Shown here in pieces: positions 15,786 through 22,703 of a stretch of DNA of 23,954 nt. The notes beneath the pieces were generated by a model that had not been told where the DNA came from, made no database searches, and saw nothing but the letters and a program-made list of their open reading frames with translations. The number at the start of each line of letters is the position of its first letter. Within the stretch, counting starts at the first letter, position 1. The DNA is from JAAZLS01 sp964463285 (GTDB taxonomy: Bacteria; Bacillota; Dethiobacteria; DTU022). Location: positions 1 to 23,954 of the forward strand of contig CAYXBB010000028.1 in NCBI GenBank assembly GCA_964463285.1, given 5' to 3'. The translations under genes and the position numbers were made by a program.

Positions 15786-17558
15786 TTGCGTACTCACTGG
15801 TGTGGGGAACTAAATCGATCCCTGGTTGGCGGGGAGGTGACGCTGGCCGGTTGGGTTCAGCGCCGCCGGGATCACGGCAGCCTGATTTTTATCGATTTGC
15901 GGGATCGCAGCGGATTGACTCAGCTGGTATTTGATAAAGGAAGCGGCGTATTCCATCTGGCCGAGGAGTTGCGCAGCGAATACGTGATTATGGCCAGGGG
16001 CCGGGTGGCTGAGAGAACACCGGAAAACTATAACCCCCGGCTGGCTACCGGCGAGGTGGAGCTCAGGGTGAACGAGCTGAAGATTTATAATCGCTCTTAC
16101 AATCCTCCTTTTTATATAGAAGACGGGCTTAATGTTGAAGAGAATCTTCGCCTGAAATACCGCTATCTGGATTTGCGACGCCCGGAGATGATGAGAAGAC
16201 TTGTTCAGCGGCACCGGACGGTTAAAACTATCCGGGATTTTTTAGATCAAGAAGAATTTTTGGAGATTGAAACCCCGATGCTGACCCGGAGCACCCCCGA
16301 AGGAGCCCGGGATTTCCTGGTGCCCAGCCGCCTTCACTCCGGCAGTTTTTATGCTCTGCCTCAATCACCCCAGCTGTTCAAGCAGTTGTTGATGGTGGCC
16401 GGGGTAGAACGTTATTTTCAGATTGCTCGCTGTTTCCGGGATGAAGACTTGCGGGCGGACCGTCAGCCCGAGTTCACTCAGATAGACGTGGAGGCTTCTT
16501 TTTATACCCAGGACCGATTGTTTGATCTGGTGGAGAAGATGATGGCCGCACTATGGGAAAAACTTCTGGGTTTTAAGCTTAATCGCCCTTTTCCCCGCCT
16601 CTCCTACCGGGAGGCCATGAACCGGTTTGGTTCAGACAAACCTGATTTACGTTTTTCAGGGGAACTGATCGATTTAACGGACCTGGCCGGGAAAAGCTCA
16701 TTTAGAATATTCCAGGAGGCGATTAACTCCGGAGGGGTGATCAAAGGGTGGCGACTGGTTGAAGGCGGCAGCTTTAGCCGCAAAGATCTGGATGAACTGA
16801 TTGAATTTGCCCGCGAGCAGGGAGCCGGAGGACTGGTGTGGATGATCCGGGAGAGCAAGGGGTGGCGCTCCCCGGTAACTAAATTTTTTGAACCGGAGTT
16901 GCTGTCTGAAATCGGAGAGCGGATCGGGGCCTCACCGGGGGATCTGGTGCTGATGGTAGCCGATCACTGGGAAACATGTTGCACTGTCCTGGGGCAGCTC
17001 AGGTTGCGCTTAGGAAGCCCCGCAGCGGGAAATAAGCCGCATTTCTTGTGGGTGGTGGATTTCCCTTTGTTCCAGCTTGAAGAACAGGGGTATACTGCCA
17101 ACCACCACCCATTTACCGCTCCCAGGGAAGAAGATCTGCCTTTTCTGGAAACCCGTCCGCTGGCAGTCCGCTCCCAGGCCTATGATTTGGTGCTCAACGG
17201 GGTGGAATTGGGCAGCGGCAGCGCCAGGATTTATTGCCGGGATATCCAGGAGCGGATATTCAAGATATTGGGGTTGTCCGGCCGGGAGGCGGTGGACAAG
17301 TTCGGTTTTCTCCTGGAAGCCTTTGAATATGGTGCTCCCCCCCACCTGGGAATCGCCCTGGGACTGGACCGGCTGGTAACCATGATTACCGGGGATGAGT
17401 CTATCCGCCAGGTAATTGCTTTTCCTAAAACTGCCGGAGCAGCCTGCCCGGTTACCGGTGCCCCGGCGGCAGTTTCTCCTGAACAGCTTTCCGAAATCAA
17501 GATTGCTGTTAAAACCGGCGGGCGTAAGACCGGGCAAACCCCGTCAAAGCCGAGATAA
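15786..17558 (+). CDS. aspS: Aspartyl-tRNA synthetase, probably non-discriminating
   Basis: AspRS charges tRNA-Asp. The start is the TTG at 15786, which gives the family N-terminus (LRTHWCGELN) and lies about 9 bases after AAGGGGGCGG. The frame also has a TTG at 15762, but that adds residues not found in the family. The 590-residue protein has the N-terminal OB domain (WVQRRRDHGSLIFIDLRDR), the class II core with CFRDEDLRADRQPEFTQID (motif 2), the bacterial GAD insert in the middle, and motif 3 (IALGLDRLV) followed by FPKT. H30 in RRRDHG is the residue associated with non-discriminating enzymes that also charge tRNA-Asn; E. coli has leucine. If so, GatCAB would be needed. The 3' end overlaps a convergent gene by 50 bases. 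Confidence 0.95.
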   Translation: MRTHWCGELNRSLVGGEVTLAGWVQRRRDHGSLIFIDLRDRSGLTQLVFDKGSGVFHLAEELRSEYVIMARGRVAERTPENYNPRLATGEVELRVNELKIYNRSYNPPFYIEDGLNVEENLRLKYRYLDLRRPEMMRRLVQRHRTVKTIRDFLDQEEFLEIETPMLTRSTPEGARDFLVPSRLHSGSFYALPQSPQLFKQLLMVAGVERYFQIARCFRDEDLRADRQPEFTQIDVEASFYTQDRLFDLVEKMMAALWEKLLGFKLNRPFPRLSYREAMNRFGSDKPDLRFSGELIDLTDLAGKSSFRIFQEAINSGGVIKGWRLVEGGSFSRKDLDELIEFAREQGAGGLVWMIRESKGWRSPVTKFFEPELLSEIGERIGASPGDLVLMVADHWETCCTVLGQLRLRLGSPAAGNKPHFLWVVDFPLFQLEEQGYTANHHPFTAPREEDLPFLETRPLAVRSQAYDLVLNGVELGSGSARIYCRDIQERIFKILGLSGREAVDKFGFLLEAFEYGAPPHLGIALGLDRLVTMITGDESIRQVIAFPKTAGAACPVTGAPAAVSPEQLSEIKIAVKTGGRKTGQTPSKPR

Positions 17559-17814
17559 AATCGTGAACTACTCCTGAGCCCCGGGAGATAATCAGCCCGG
17601 TTATAACATAATCTATTGCCGGGGCATGGGTATAGTTGCCGGTTATCTCCAGGATTCCGGTATCAGTAAGCAGGCATAGCACAATGCCGATAGCCGATGA
17701 AATTGCCCCTGTTGGGAGCTTATTTGCACCGGGGCAGCTTTCCCGGATAGTTTCTGTGAGAAATTCTACAATTACGGCTAACCAGACCAGTGTGCCGGGC
17801 CCGGGAGAAATCAT
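17509..17814 (-). CDS. Small predicted membrane protein, unknown function, convergent with aspS
   Basis: This is the only likely minus-strand protein gene in the window. The frame opens at an ATG at 17823, but that ATG directly abuts its AAGGAG. The next ATG (17814) lies 9 bases downstream and is the better start, giving 101 residues. Two hydrophobic segments (about 8-20 and 37-50) and a third amphipathic one (about 67-90, ending SRGSGVVHDFISAL) suggest a small integral membrane protein. The layout resembles holin-like proteins found in Firmicutes, but I cannot assign a function. A TATGATAAT element on the minus strand (17853-17861) could be a -10. No clear -35 is visible. Its 3' end overlaps aspS by 50 bases, so the two transcripts could interfere. 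Confidence 0.65.
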   Translation of the reverse strand: MISPGPGTLVWLAVIVEFLTETIRESCPGANKLPTGAISSAIGIVLCLLTDTGILEITGNYTHAPAIDYVITGLIISRGSGVVHDFISALTGFARSYARRF

Positions 17815-17949
17815 GGCGGCCATCTCCTTAAGTTCATTTTCTAAATGCTACTATTATCATATGAAGTCCGCAGGTTTGTGGTACGTCCGCAAGCCCGATT
17901 TGCAAGGCCTGCAACAATCACCCAATATTGTTTTTGGGAGAGACAGTCG

Positions 17950-18006
17950 GAGGCACCTTTCTGTTTCGGCAAAAAACCGGCCTCGGTGTCCCATTTTTTA
18001 TTTTCT
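17950..18006 (+). terminator. Possible weak terminator upstream of the 6S-like RNA
   Basis: GAGGC (17950-17954) pairs with GCCTC (17980-17984), with CGG / CCG inside, and a T-rich run (TTTTTTATTTT) starts at 17994. The T-run is about 10 bases past the stem, so the fit is loose. It could end read-through from aspS before the next promoter. The preceding stretch holds a GTCCGCA direct repeat (17866 and 17885) and the dyad TTGCA / TGCAA (17900-17914). Confidence 0.3.
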
Positions 18007-18012
18007 GTAAAC

Positions 18013-18041
18013 TTGCCCTGAAAATCAATTTATGTTATGAT
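18013..18041 (+). promoter_or_regulatory. Strong sigma-A-type promoter for the 6S-like RNA
   Basis: TTGCCC (18013-18018) and TATGAT (18036-18041) are separated by exactly 17 bases. They match 4 of 6 and 5 of 6 consensus positions. Transcription should start about 18046-18050, just before the structured RNA. Confidence 0.7.
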
Positions 18042-18045
18042 CTCT

Positions 18046-18260
18046 ATGCAGTAAAAATCATGAGTACCGGCGGTAGCCCTGCTGTGCTCGTGTAAACCTT
18101 AAAGTTTTGAGCTAACACTTTTTAATTGGGAGCCTGGACTTTAGTTGCGGCGCAGAAGCCTCCTGGAAGAGGACCTGTAAAGTAATTAAGAAGGCACCCC
18201 CCTGTAGAGGGAACAGTTCAAAACAACGGTCCACGGCACGGCGGGGTTTATTTTTGGCTT
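18046..18260 (+). ncRNA. ssrS: Putative 6S RNA
   Basis: 6S RNA mimics an open promoter and binds sigma-A RNA polymerase. Here the transcript folds into a long rod. The closing stem pairs 18077-18092 with 18232-18246: 15 pairs, one bulged C (18089) and several G-U. ACC (18096-18098) then pairs with GGT (18228-18230). GTTTTGAGCT (18104-18113) pairs with AGTTCAAAAC (18215-18224). Next comes an asymmetric open region, 4 bases on the left and 21 on the right, whose right side holds the small hairpin CCCT-GTAG-AGGG (18200-18211). Beyond it CTTTTTAATT (18118-18127) pairs with AATTAAGAAG (18184-18193), and ACTTTA (18138-18143) pairs with TAAAGT (18178-18183). A hairpin on the 3' side of the central bubble is a 6S hallmark. 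In Bacillus, bsrA (6S-1) also neighbours aspS. The T-rich run after 18246 may serve as terminator. The class is inferred from structure and context only. Confidence 0.72.
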
Positions 18261-18589
18261 TTAACGAAATAAAACCTCCCCCAATTCTTACCATGTAGTT
18301 GATGGCGGAAGGTCTGCCATAAAAACCTGCCCGGTTTACCCAACCGTTAATTTAATTAGCTTTCCAATACAATTGACTCCGAAATTCTTGAAATTTAGGT
18401 AAAATGATGTCTTAACAGCCTGAATATCATCGTACTGTTCCGGTTTAACCCTGCGAATAAGATCAAATATTGATCATACGGCCCTTTTTACCCGGCAACC
18501 ACAGGGTAATGGAAGAAGGTCGGCCTGCAAATCAGACAGGATGTGGCATTATTCACCAGTAATTAATAATAATTATCCTAGCCGGTGTC
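18261..18589. other. Non-coding stretch with several small dyads, role unknown
   Basis: I see no protein gene here. The visible dyads are ATGGC / GCCAT (18302-18320), AAACC / GGTTT (18323-18337), GATCAA-ATA-TTGATC (18461-18475, perfect), and TTACCC / GGGTAA (18488-18509). TTGACT (18373-18378) and TAAAAT (18400-18405) look like promoter boxes but are 21 bases apart, which is too far. With the terminator that follows, the stretch could be a small RNA or a leader. I do not recognise a known RNA class. Confidence 0.4.
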
Positions 18590-18630
18590 AAAAAAAGGGA
18601 GGGTATCGAAAAATATTCCCTCTTTTTTTT
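18590..18630. terminator. Strong, symmetric intrinsic terminator upstream of mraZ
   Basis: GAGGG (18599-18603) pairs with CCCTC (18618-18622), and the stem is extended inward by TAT / ATA. It is flanked by seven A (18590-18596) on the left and eight T (18623-18630) on the right. The flanks allow termination on both strands. It lies about 100 bases before the mraZ start, so it isolates the division cluster from upstream transcription or attenuates a leader. Confidence 0.85.
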
Positions 18631-18689
18631 AATTCTGAGCATTTCCCGGAAGGATATTTAAAGGCGGGCGCGAACTTTAATAAGCAAGG

Positions 18690-18714
18690 TGGGGTATAGT
18701 GGGGTAAAGTGGAT
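18690..18714 (+). promoter_or_regulatory. MraZ operator (three TGGGG-type repeats)
   Basis: TGGGG (18690-18694), TGGGG (18700-18704) and TGGAT (18710-18714) recur every 10 bases, separated by 5-base spacers. This is the known MraZ box: TGGGN direct repeats with 5-base spacing upstream of mraZ. MraZ bound here would repress its own operon. The spacer TATAGT (18695-18700) may also be the -10 of the mraZ promoter, but no good -35 is visible. Confidence 0.85.
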
Positions 18715-18733
18715 CCACCCGGAGGCCAGATCT

Positions 18734-19165
18734 ATGTTCATGGGAGAATATCAGCACACCCTGGATGAGAAAGGACGGGTAGCAGTTCCAGCCCGCCTGA
18801 GAGAAGATCTGGGTGAAAAATTTGTGATCACCCGGGGACTGGATCGGTGTCTGTTTGCATATCCCCTTGCAGAGTGGTCCAGAATCGAAGAAAAATTAAA
18901 GACCCTGCCTTTTACCAAAAGTGACGCCAGGGCATTTACCAGGATGTTTTTTTCAGGGGCGATCGAGGTAGAGATTGACAAACAAGGACGGGTGTTAATT
19001 CCCCAGCATTTGCGCAGCTATGCCCGGGTGGAGAAAGAGGTTAGAATTATCGGTGTGTCTAACCGGGTGGAGGTATGGGGCGAGGTGGTGTGGACAGAAT
19101 ATATCCACAAAGCCGGCCTGGCCTATGAACAGATCGCCGAAACACTGGTAGATTTTGAGTTATAA
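18734..19165 (+). CDS. mraZ: Transcriptional regulator MraZ
   Basis: MraZ is the DNA-binding regulator that heads the division and cell wall cluster. The start is the ATG at 18734, 8 bases after GGAGG, giving 143 residues beginning MFMGEYQHTLDEKGR, the family length and N-terminus. A frame starting at GTG 18689 would translate the operator itself and is rejected. The two AbrB-like half domains each carry the DxxxR motif: DEKGR (11-15) and DKQGR (82-86). MraZ forms ring-shaped oligomers and binds the TGGGN repeats seen just upstream, so autoregulation is likely. rsmH follows after 13 bases. Confidence 0.96.
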   Translation: MFMGEYQHTLDEKGRVAVPARLREDLGEKFVITRGLDRCLFAYPLAEWSRIEEKLKTLPFTKSDARAFTRMFFSGAIEVEIDKQGRVLIPQHLRSYARVEKEVRIIGVSNRVEVWGEVVWTEYIHKAGLAYEQIAETLVDFEL

Positions 19166-19178
19166 CCGGGGGTGAACG

Positions 19179-20117
19179 ATGTCTGATCTACATATCCCGG
19201 TAATGCTTGGGGAGGTACTTTCGTATTTAAACTGTTCCCGGGGAGGAATATACGTGGATGCCACCCTGGGGGATGGAGGGCACGCCCTGGGGATTTACCG
19301 CTGCCTGGGTGCTGATAGCCATTTAATCGGTATTGATTGGGATGAAGATGTATTCGAAGGTGTCCGAAAACGGTTAGAAGGGTCACCGGCGAAGCTTACC
19401 CTGGTTCATGGCAGCTACGCCCAGTTGGAAGAGATTTTACATGATCTGGGGATAGAGCTGGTAACCGGATTGTTGCTTGATTTGGGGGTTTCTACCCGGC
19501 AGTTGTTGCATGTTTCCCGGGGCTTTTCCTATCACGGGGAAGCCGAGCTGGATATGCGCATGGATCGCCGACTGCGGCGAACGGCTGAAGATCTGGTGAA
19601 TGAACTCCCTGAGGAGGAGCTCAGCAAGATAATCTACCGGTACGGAGAAGAACGCTTTGCCCGCAAAATTGCCCGCAGGATTATCGGTGCCCGGGCTAAA
19701 GGCAGCCGGATTCGAACCGGTGATCAGCTGGTGGAAATTATTAAATCGGCAATACCTCCGGCGGGCCGGAGAGAGAAACATCCGGCCCGCAAAACTTTTC
19801 AGGCGCTTAGAATTGCGGTTAATCGGGAACTGGAAAACATCCAGCAGGTGTTGCCCCAGGTGGTTCGTTGCCTGGAACCGGGAGGGCGGTTGTGTGTTAT
19901 TGCCTATCATTCCCTGGAAGACAGGTTGGTTAAAACGTTTTTAAAAGAGCGCTCCCGAAGTTGTAGTTGTCCTCCCGGATGGCCCTGTACTTGTAACGGG
20001 GAAGGAGAACTCAAGCTGCTGACTCCCAGGGCGATTAAACCTACCGATGAAGAAATTTCCTTTAACCCGCGCTCTCGCAGCGCCCGCCTGCGGGCGGCAG
20101 CTAAAAAAACGTTCTAA
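19179..20117 (+). CDS. rsmH: 16S rRNA (cytosine-1402-N4) methyltransferase
   Basis: RsmH (formerly MraW) methylates N4 of C1402 in 16S rRNA, using SAM, to tune the ribosomal P site. The 312 residues show HIPVMLGEVL at the N-terminus, the SAM-binding VDATLGDGGHA (26-36), GIDWDED (51-57), LLLDLGVSTRQL (98-109), LDMRMDR (124-130), HPARKTFQALRIAVNREL (201-218) and IAYHSLEDRLVK (241-252). A cysteine-rich tip (CSCPPGWPCTC, 262-272) lies near the C-terminus, as in many clostridial homologues. The start is an ATG after GGGGGTGA. It is the second gene of the operon, as in nearly all dcw clusters. Confidence 0.96.
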   Translation: MSDLHIPVMLGEVLSYLNCSRGGIYVDATLGDGGHALGIYRCLGADSHLIGIDWDEDVFEGVRKRLEGSPAKLTLVHGSYAQLEEILHDLGIELVTGLLLDLGVSTRQLLHVSRGFSYHGEAELDMRMDRRLRRTAEDLVNELPEEELSKIIYRYGEERFARKIARRIIGARAKGSRIRTGDQLVEIIKSAIPPAGRREKHPARKTFQALRIAVNRELENIQQVLPQVVRCLEPGGRLCVIAYHSLEDRLVKTFLKERSRSCSCPPGWPCTCNGEGELKLLTPRAIKPTDEEISFNPRSRSARLRAAAKKTF

Positions 20118-20129
20118 AGGCGAAAGCAG

Positions 20130-20504
20130 GTGAATAAGTTGTTACAGGCCAGGAGTCGGATACAACAAGATAAATGGGCGGCGCCCCCCGGCCCACAGGC
20201 TATCCCCGGGACATCTTCTACCCCCCGTGGTAAAGGGAAAGCCGGGCTGTTGTTAGCCGGACTGGTTTGCCTGTTATTATGCCTGGTGTTAGTTTCTCAA
20301 TATTCCATGATTGTCTCCTTAAGTTTTGAATTAAGCACCCAAGAGATAAGAATAAAACAGCTTAAGGAGGAATACCGGGAATTGGAGGTCACAGCAGCCC
20401 GGTTGGCATCTTTAAGCCGGATCGAGGAGGTTGCCCGGGGGGAACTGGGGATGCGGGAACCTGACCAGGGTCAGCTAAAGGTGTTAACCGCCTGTTTAGA
20501 ATGA
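20130..20504 (+). CDS. ftsL: Cell division protein FtsL
   Basis: FtsL is a bitopic divisome protein that partners DivIB/FtsQ and DivIC/FtsB and helps activate septal PBP. The 124 residues have a polar, proline-containing cytoplasmic tail (1-37), one membrane helix (about 38-58) and an extracellular coiled coil (about 63-95) with SRIEEVARGELGM, the conserved end of FtsL/DivIC proteins. Sequence identity in this family is always low, so topology and position between rsmH and the PBP gene carry the call. The start is a GTG; a TTG at 20139 is possible. Its stop overlaps the PBP start as ATGA. Confidence 0.88.
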   Translation: MNKLLQARSRIQQDKWAAPPGPQAIPGTSSTPRGKGKAGLLLAGLVCLLLCLVLVSQYSMIVSLSFELSTQEIRIKQLKEEYRELEVTAARLASLSRIEEVARGELGMREPDQGQLKVLTACLE

Positions 20505-22621
20505 ATGGGAGCGGTGGAATCCCTTTGTCGGATAGTGCGGTGTTTCAGGTAAATATTAGAAAAAGGCTTTACTTCTTCTTTGGAGTAATCCTTATGGCAG
20601 CGGCGGCCCTGATTTGCCGTCTGGCCTGGATACAGATAGTACGGTATGAAGATCTTTCCCGAATGGCCCAGGAACAGTGGAATCGCAGCATTCCCACCCG
20701 ATCTTTACGAGGATCAATATATGATTGCCAGGGCAGACTTCTGGCCGGCAATATAACTGTAGATACGGTGGTAGCTATTCCGCCCCAGGTAGAGAATGCT
20801 CAAGGAAGCGCCGATCTGTTGGCCCCTTTGTTGAAGATGGATCGGGATAAAATTTATGATCTGTTAACTATGGATCGCAGCATGATTTACCTGAAACGGA
20901 AAGTGGAACCGGAGATCTCTCAGCAAATCCGTGATCTTAAACTGCCGGGGATTGCTTTTACTCCTGAAGGCAGGCGTTACTATCCGGGGGGGAAGTTGGC
21001 TTCACAACTGCTGGGCTTTGTAGGCATGGATCAGGGATGGTCCGGACTGGAGATATATTATGAGGATCACCTTAAAGGGCGGGAAGGAGAAATTTTGTTC
21101 CCCTCGGACGCCTGGGGGCGACAGCTTCCCTATGAGGGGCGCAGGTTTGTAGCTCCCGGGGAAGGGGCGGACCTTCATCTAACCATTGATGAAACAATTC
21201 AATATATTGTAGAGCGTGAACTTTCCCGAGCAGCCCTGCAATTCAAGCCCCGAAAAGCAATGGCCATTGCTGTTGATCCGTTTAGCGGGGCGATACTGGC
21301 GGCAGCCGGCATGCCCGATTTTGATCCGACCAATTACGATCAGGCCAATCCGGAATGCTGGCCGTTAAGCCCGATAACCGATTCTTTTGAACCCGGATCT
21401 ACTTTTAAACTGGTTACCTTATCGGCGGCAATTGAGGAAGGGATGTACAACGAGCAAGAGCGTTTTTTTTGTAGTGGTTCCGTCAATGTGGCGGGGCACA
21501 ATATCGGCTGTTGGACCTCCTCCCAGGGGGGACATGGTAGCATTACCTACCTGGAGGTGGTTGAAGGCTCTTGTAACCCGGGATTTATCAACCTGGGGCA
21601 GCGTCTGGGGAAAGAAAAACTGTTTAAATATATTAAGGCTTTTGGTTACGGTCAAAAAACCGGAATTGATTACCCGGGGGAGGGGTCCGGGATTGTGTTT
21701 CCCCTGGAGCAGGTGGGCCCCCTGGAACTGGCTACCAGCTCGTTTGGCCAGGGGGTATCGGTGACCCCCTTGCAACAGGTGATGGCGGTGTCAGCGATAG
21801 CCAACGGGGGTTTCCTTATGAAGCCTTACCTGGTAAGCGAGATGCGAGATTCGGAGGGAAAGCAGGTTTTTAAGCAGCAACCCGCCCGGGTTAGGCAGGT
21901 GGTTTCCCGTCAAACTGCCGAAAAGGTATCCAGGATTATGGAACAGGTTACTTTGGCTGGAAGTGGAATGAACGCTGCCATTGAGGGATACCGTATTGCT
22001 ACCAAGACCGGTACCGCTCAAAAAGTAGGTCCCGAAGGGGCTTATATCCCCGGGCAGTATATTCTATCTTTGATCGGATTTGTGCCTGCAGACAGCCCCA
22101 AAATTGTGCTGTATGTGGCGGTTGATGGGGTTACCCGGGGGCCCCAGTGGGGTTCCCAGGTTTGTGCCCCCATATTTAAGCAGATCATGGAAGATGTGCT
22201 GGTATATTTAAAAATTCCTCCGCAAAAACTTTCCGGACTGTCGCCGGTAGCACTGGTTAAGGTTCCGGAACTAGGCGGTTTGACCCTTGATCAGGCGGCA
22301 GCAGCGATAGATACCCGTGGATTGTTGTTAAAAGTGGTGGGTAAAGGGGATACCATTATTAATCAAACTCCCAAGGCCGGAGCGGAGGTGCTTCCTCAAA
22401 CCAAGATTATCATATATTTAGGTGATAGCAATATATCGCCTGAACAGATCCCGGTGCCTGAACTTATTGGTTTTTCGGTTAAGGAGGCCGGAGAAATATT
22501 GAGCTGGCTTGGCCTAAAGCTGGCGGTAGAAGGATCGGGGGTGGCGAAGGAACAAGAGCCGTCGCCGGGGAATTTGGTGGAACCGGGGGAGGTAATTAAA
22601 GTAAGCTTTGATATCCCTTGA
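20501..22621 (+). CDS. spoVD: Class B penicillin-binding protein with two PASTA domains (SpoVD/FtsI type)
   Basis: This is a peptidoglycan transpeptidase anchored by one N-terminal helix (about 22-45). The dimerisation domain has SLRGSIYDCQGRLLA. The catalytic motifs are STFK (300-303), SCN (357-359) and KTG (502-504). Two PASTA domains follow at about 585-645 and 650-706. Bacillus has two paralogues here, PbpB (division) and SpoVD (spore cortex). Only one is present before murE, so it may serve both roles. C337 and C358 flank the active site much like the redox-switch cysteines C332 and C351 of Bacillus SpoVD. That favours the SpoVD type, although two PASTA domains are unlike Bacillus SpoVD, which has one. 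It overlaps ftsL by ATGA. Confidence 0.9.
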   Translation: MNGSGGIPLSDSAVFQVNIRKRLYFFFGVILMAAAALICRLAWIQIVRYEDLSRMAQEQWNRSIPTRSLRGSIYDCQGRLLAGNITVDTVVAIPPQVENAQGSADLLAPLLKMDRDKIYDLLTMDRSMIYLKRKVEPEISQQIRDLKLPGIAFTPEGRRYYPGGKLASQLLGFVGMDQGWSGLEIYYEDHLKGREGEILFPSDAWGRQLPYEGRRFVAPGEGADLHLTIDETIQYIVERELSRAALQFKPRKAMAIAVDPFSGAILAAAGMPDFDPTNYDQANPECWPLSPITDSFEPGSTFKLVTLSAAIEEGMYNEQERFFCSGSVNVAGHNIGCWTSSQGGHGSITYLEVVEGSCNPGFINLGQRLGKEKLFKYIKAFGYGQKTGIDYPGEGSGIVFPLEQVGPLELATSSFGQGVSVTPLQQVMAVSAIANGGFLMKPYLVSEMRDSEGKQVFKQQPARVRQVVSRQTAEKVSRIMEQVTLAGSGMNAAIEGYRIATKTGTAQKVGPEGAYIPGQYILSLIGFVPADSPKIVLYVAVDGVTRGPQWGSQVCAPIFKQIMEDVLVYLKIPPQKLSGLSPVALVKVPELGGLTLDQAAAAIDTRGLLLKVVGKGDTIINQTPKAGAEVLPQTKIIIYLGDSNISPEQIPVPELIGFSVKEAGEILSWLGLKLAVEGSGVAKEQEPSPGNLVEPGEVIKVSFDIP

Positions 22622-22703
22622 GGCAAGTTTTCTCGTTTCAGCGCACAGAATGAATTTCCCGGGAATAGTATACATTACCTAGATGTTCCCGGAGGCGCTC
22701 TGG

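Noticed and set aside
17636..18010. Plus-strand ORF of 124 residues after aspS
   Set aside because: It lies opposite the more convincing minus-strand membrane protein gene, has no hydrophobic or domain pattern and no clear ribosome-binding site.
18112..18294. Minus-strand ORF of 60 residues
   Set aside because: It overlaps the strongly structured 6S-like RNA, has no ribosome-binding site, and no recognisable features.
18373..18405. TTGACT and TAAAAT as a mraZ promoter
   Set aside because: The 21-base spacing is too long for a sigma-A promoter, and a strong terminator lies between it and mraZ.
18481..18500. SAM-I riboswitch-like string CCCGGCAACC before mraZ
   Set aside because: Only this short string matches. 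The other conserved SAM-I segments and the P1 stem are not found, and the downstream gene is not a methionine or SAM gene.
18689..18733. Extended MraZ start at GTG 18689
   Set aside because: The added 15 codons would translate the MraZ operator. The ATG at 18734 has GGAGG at the right distance and gives the family N-terminus.
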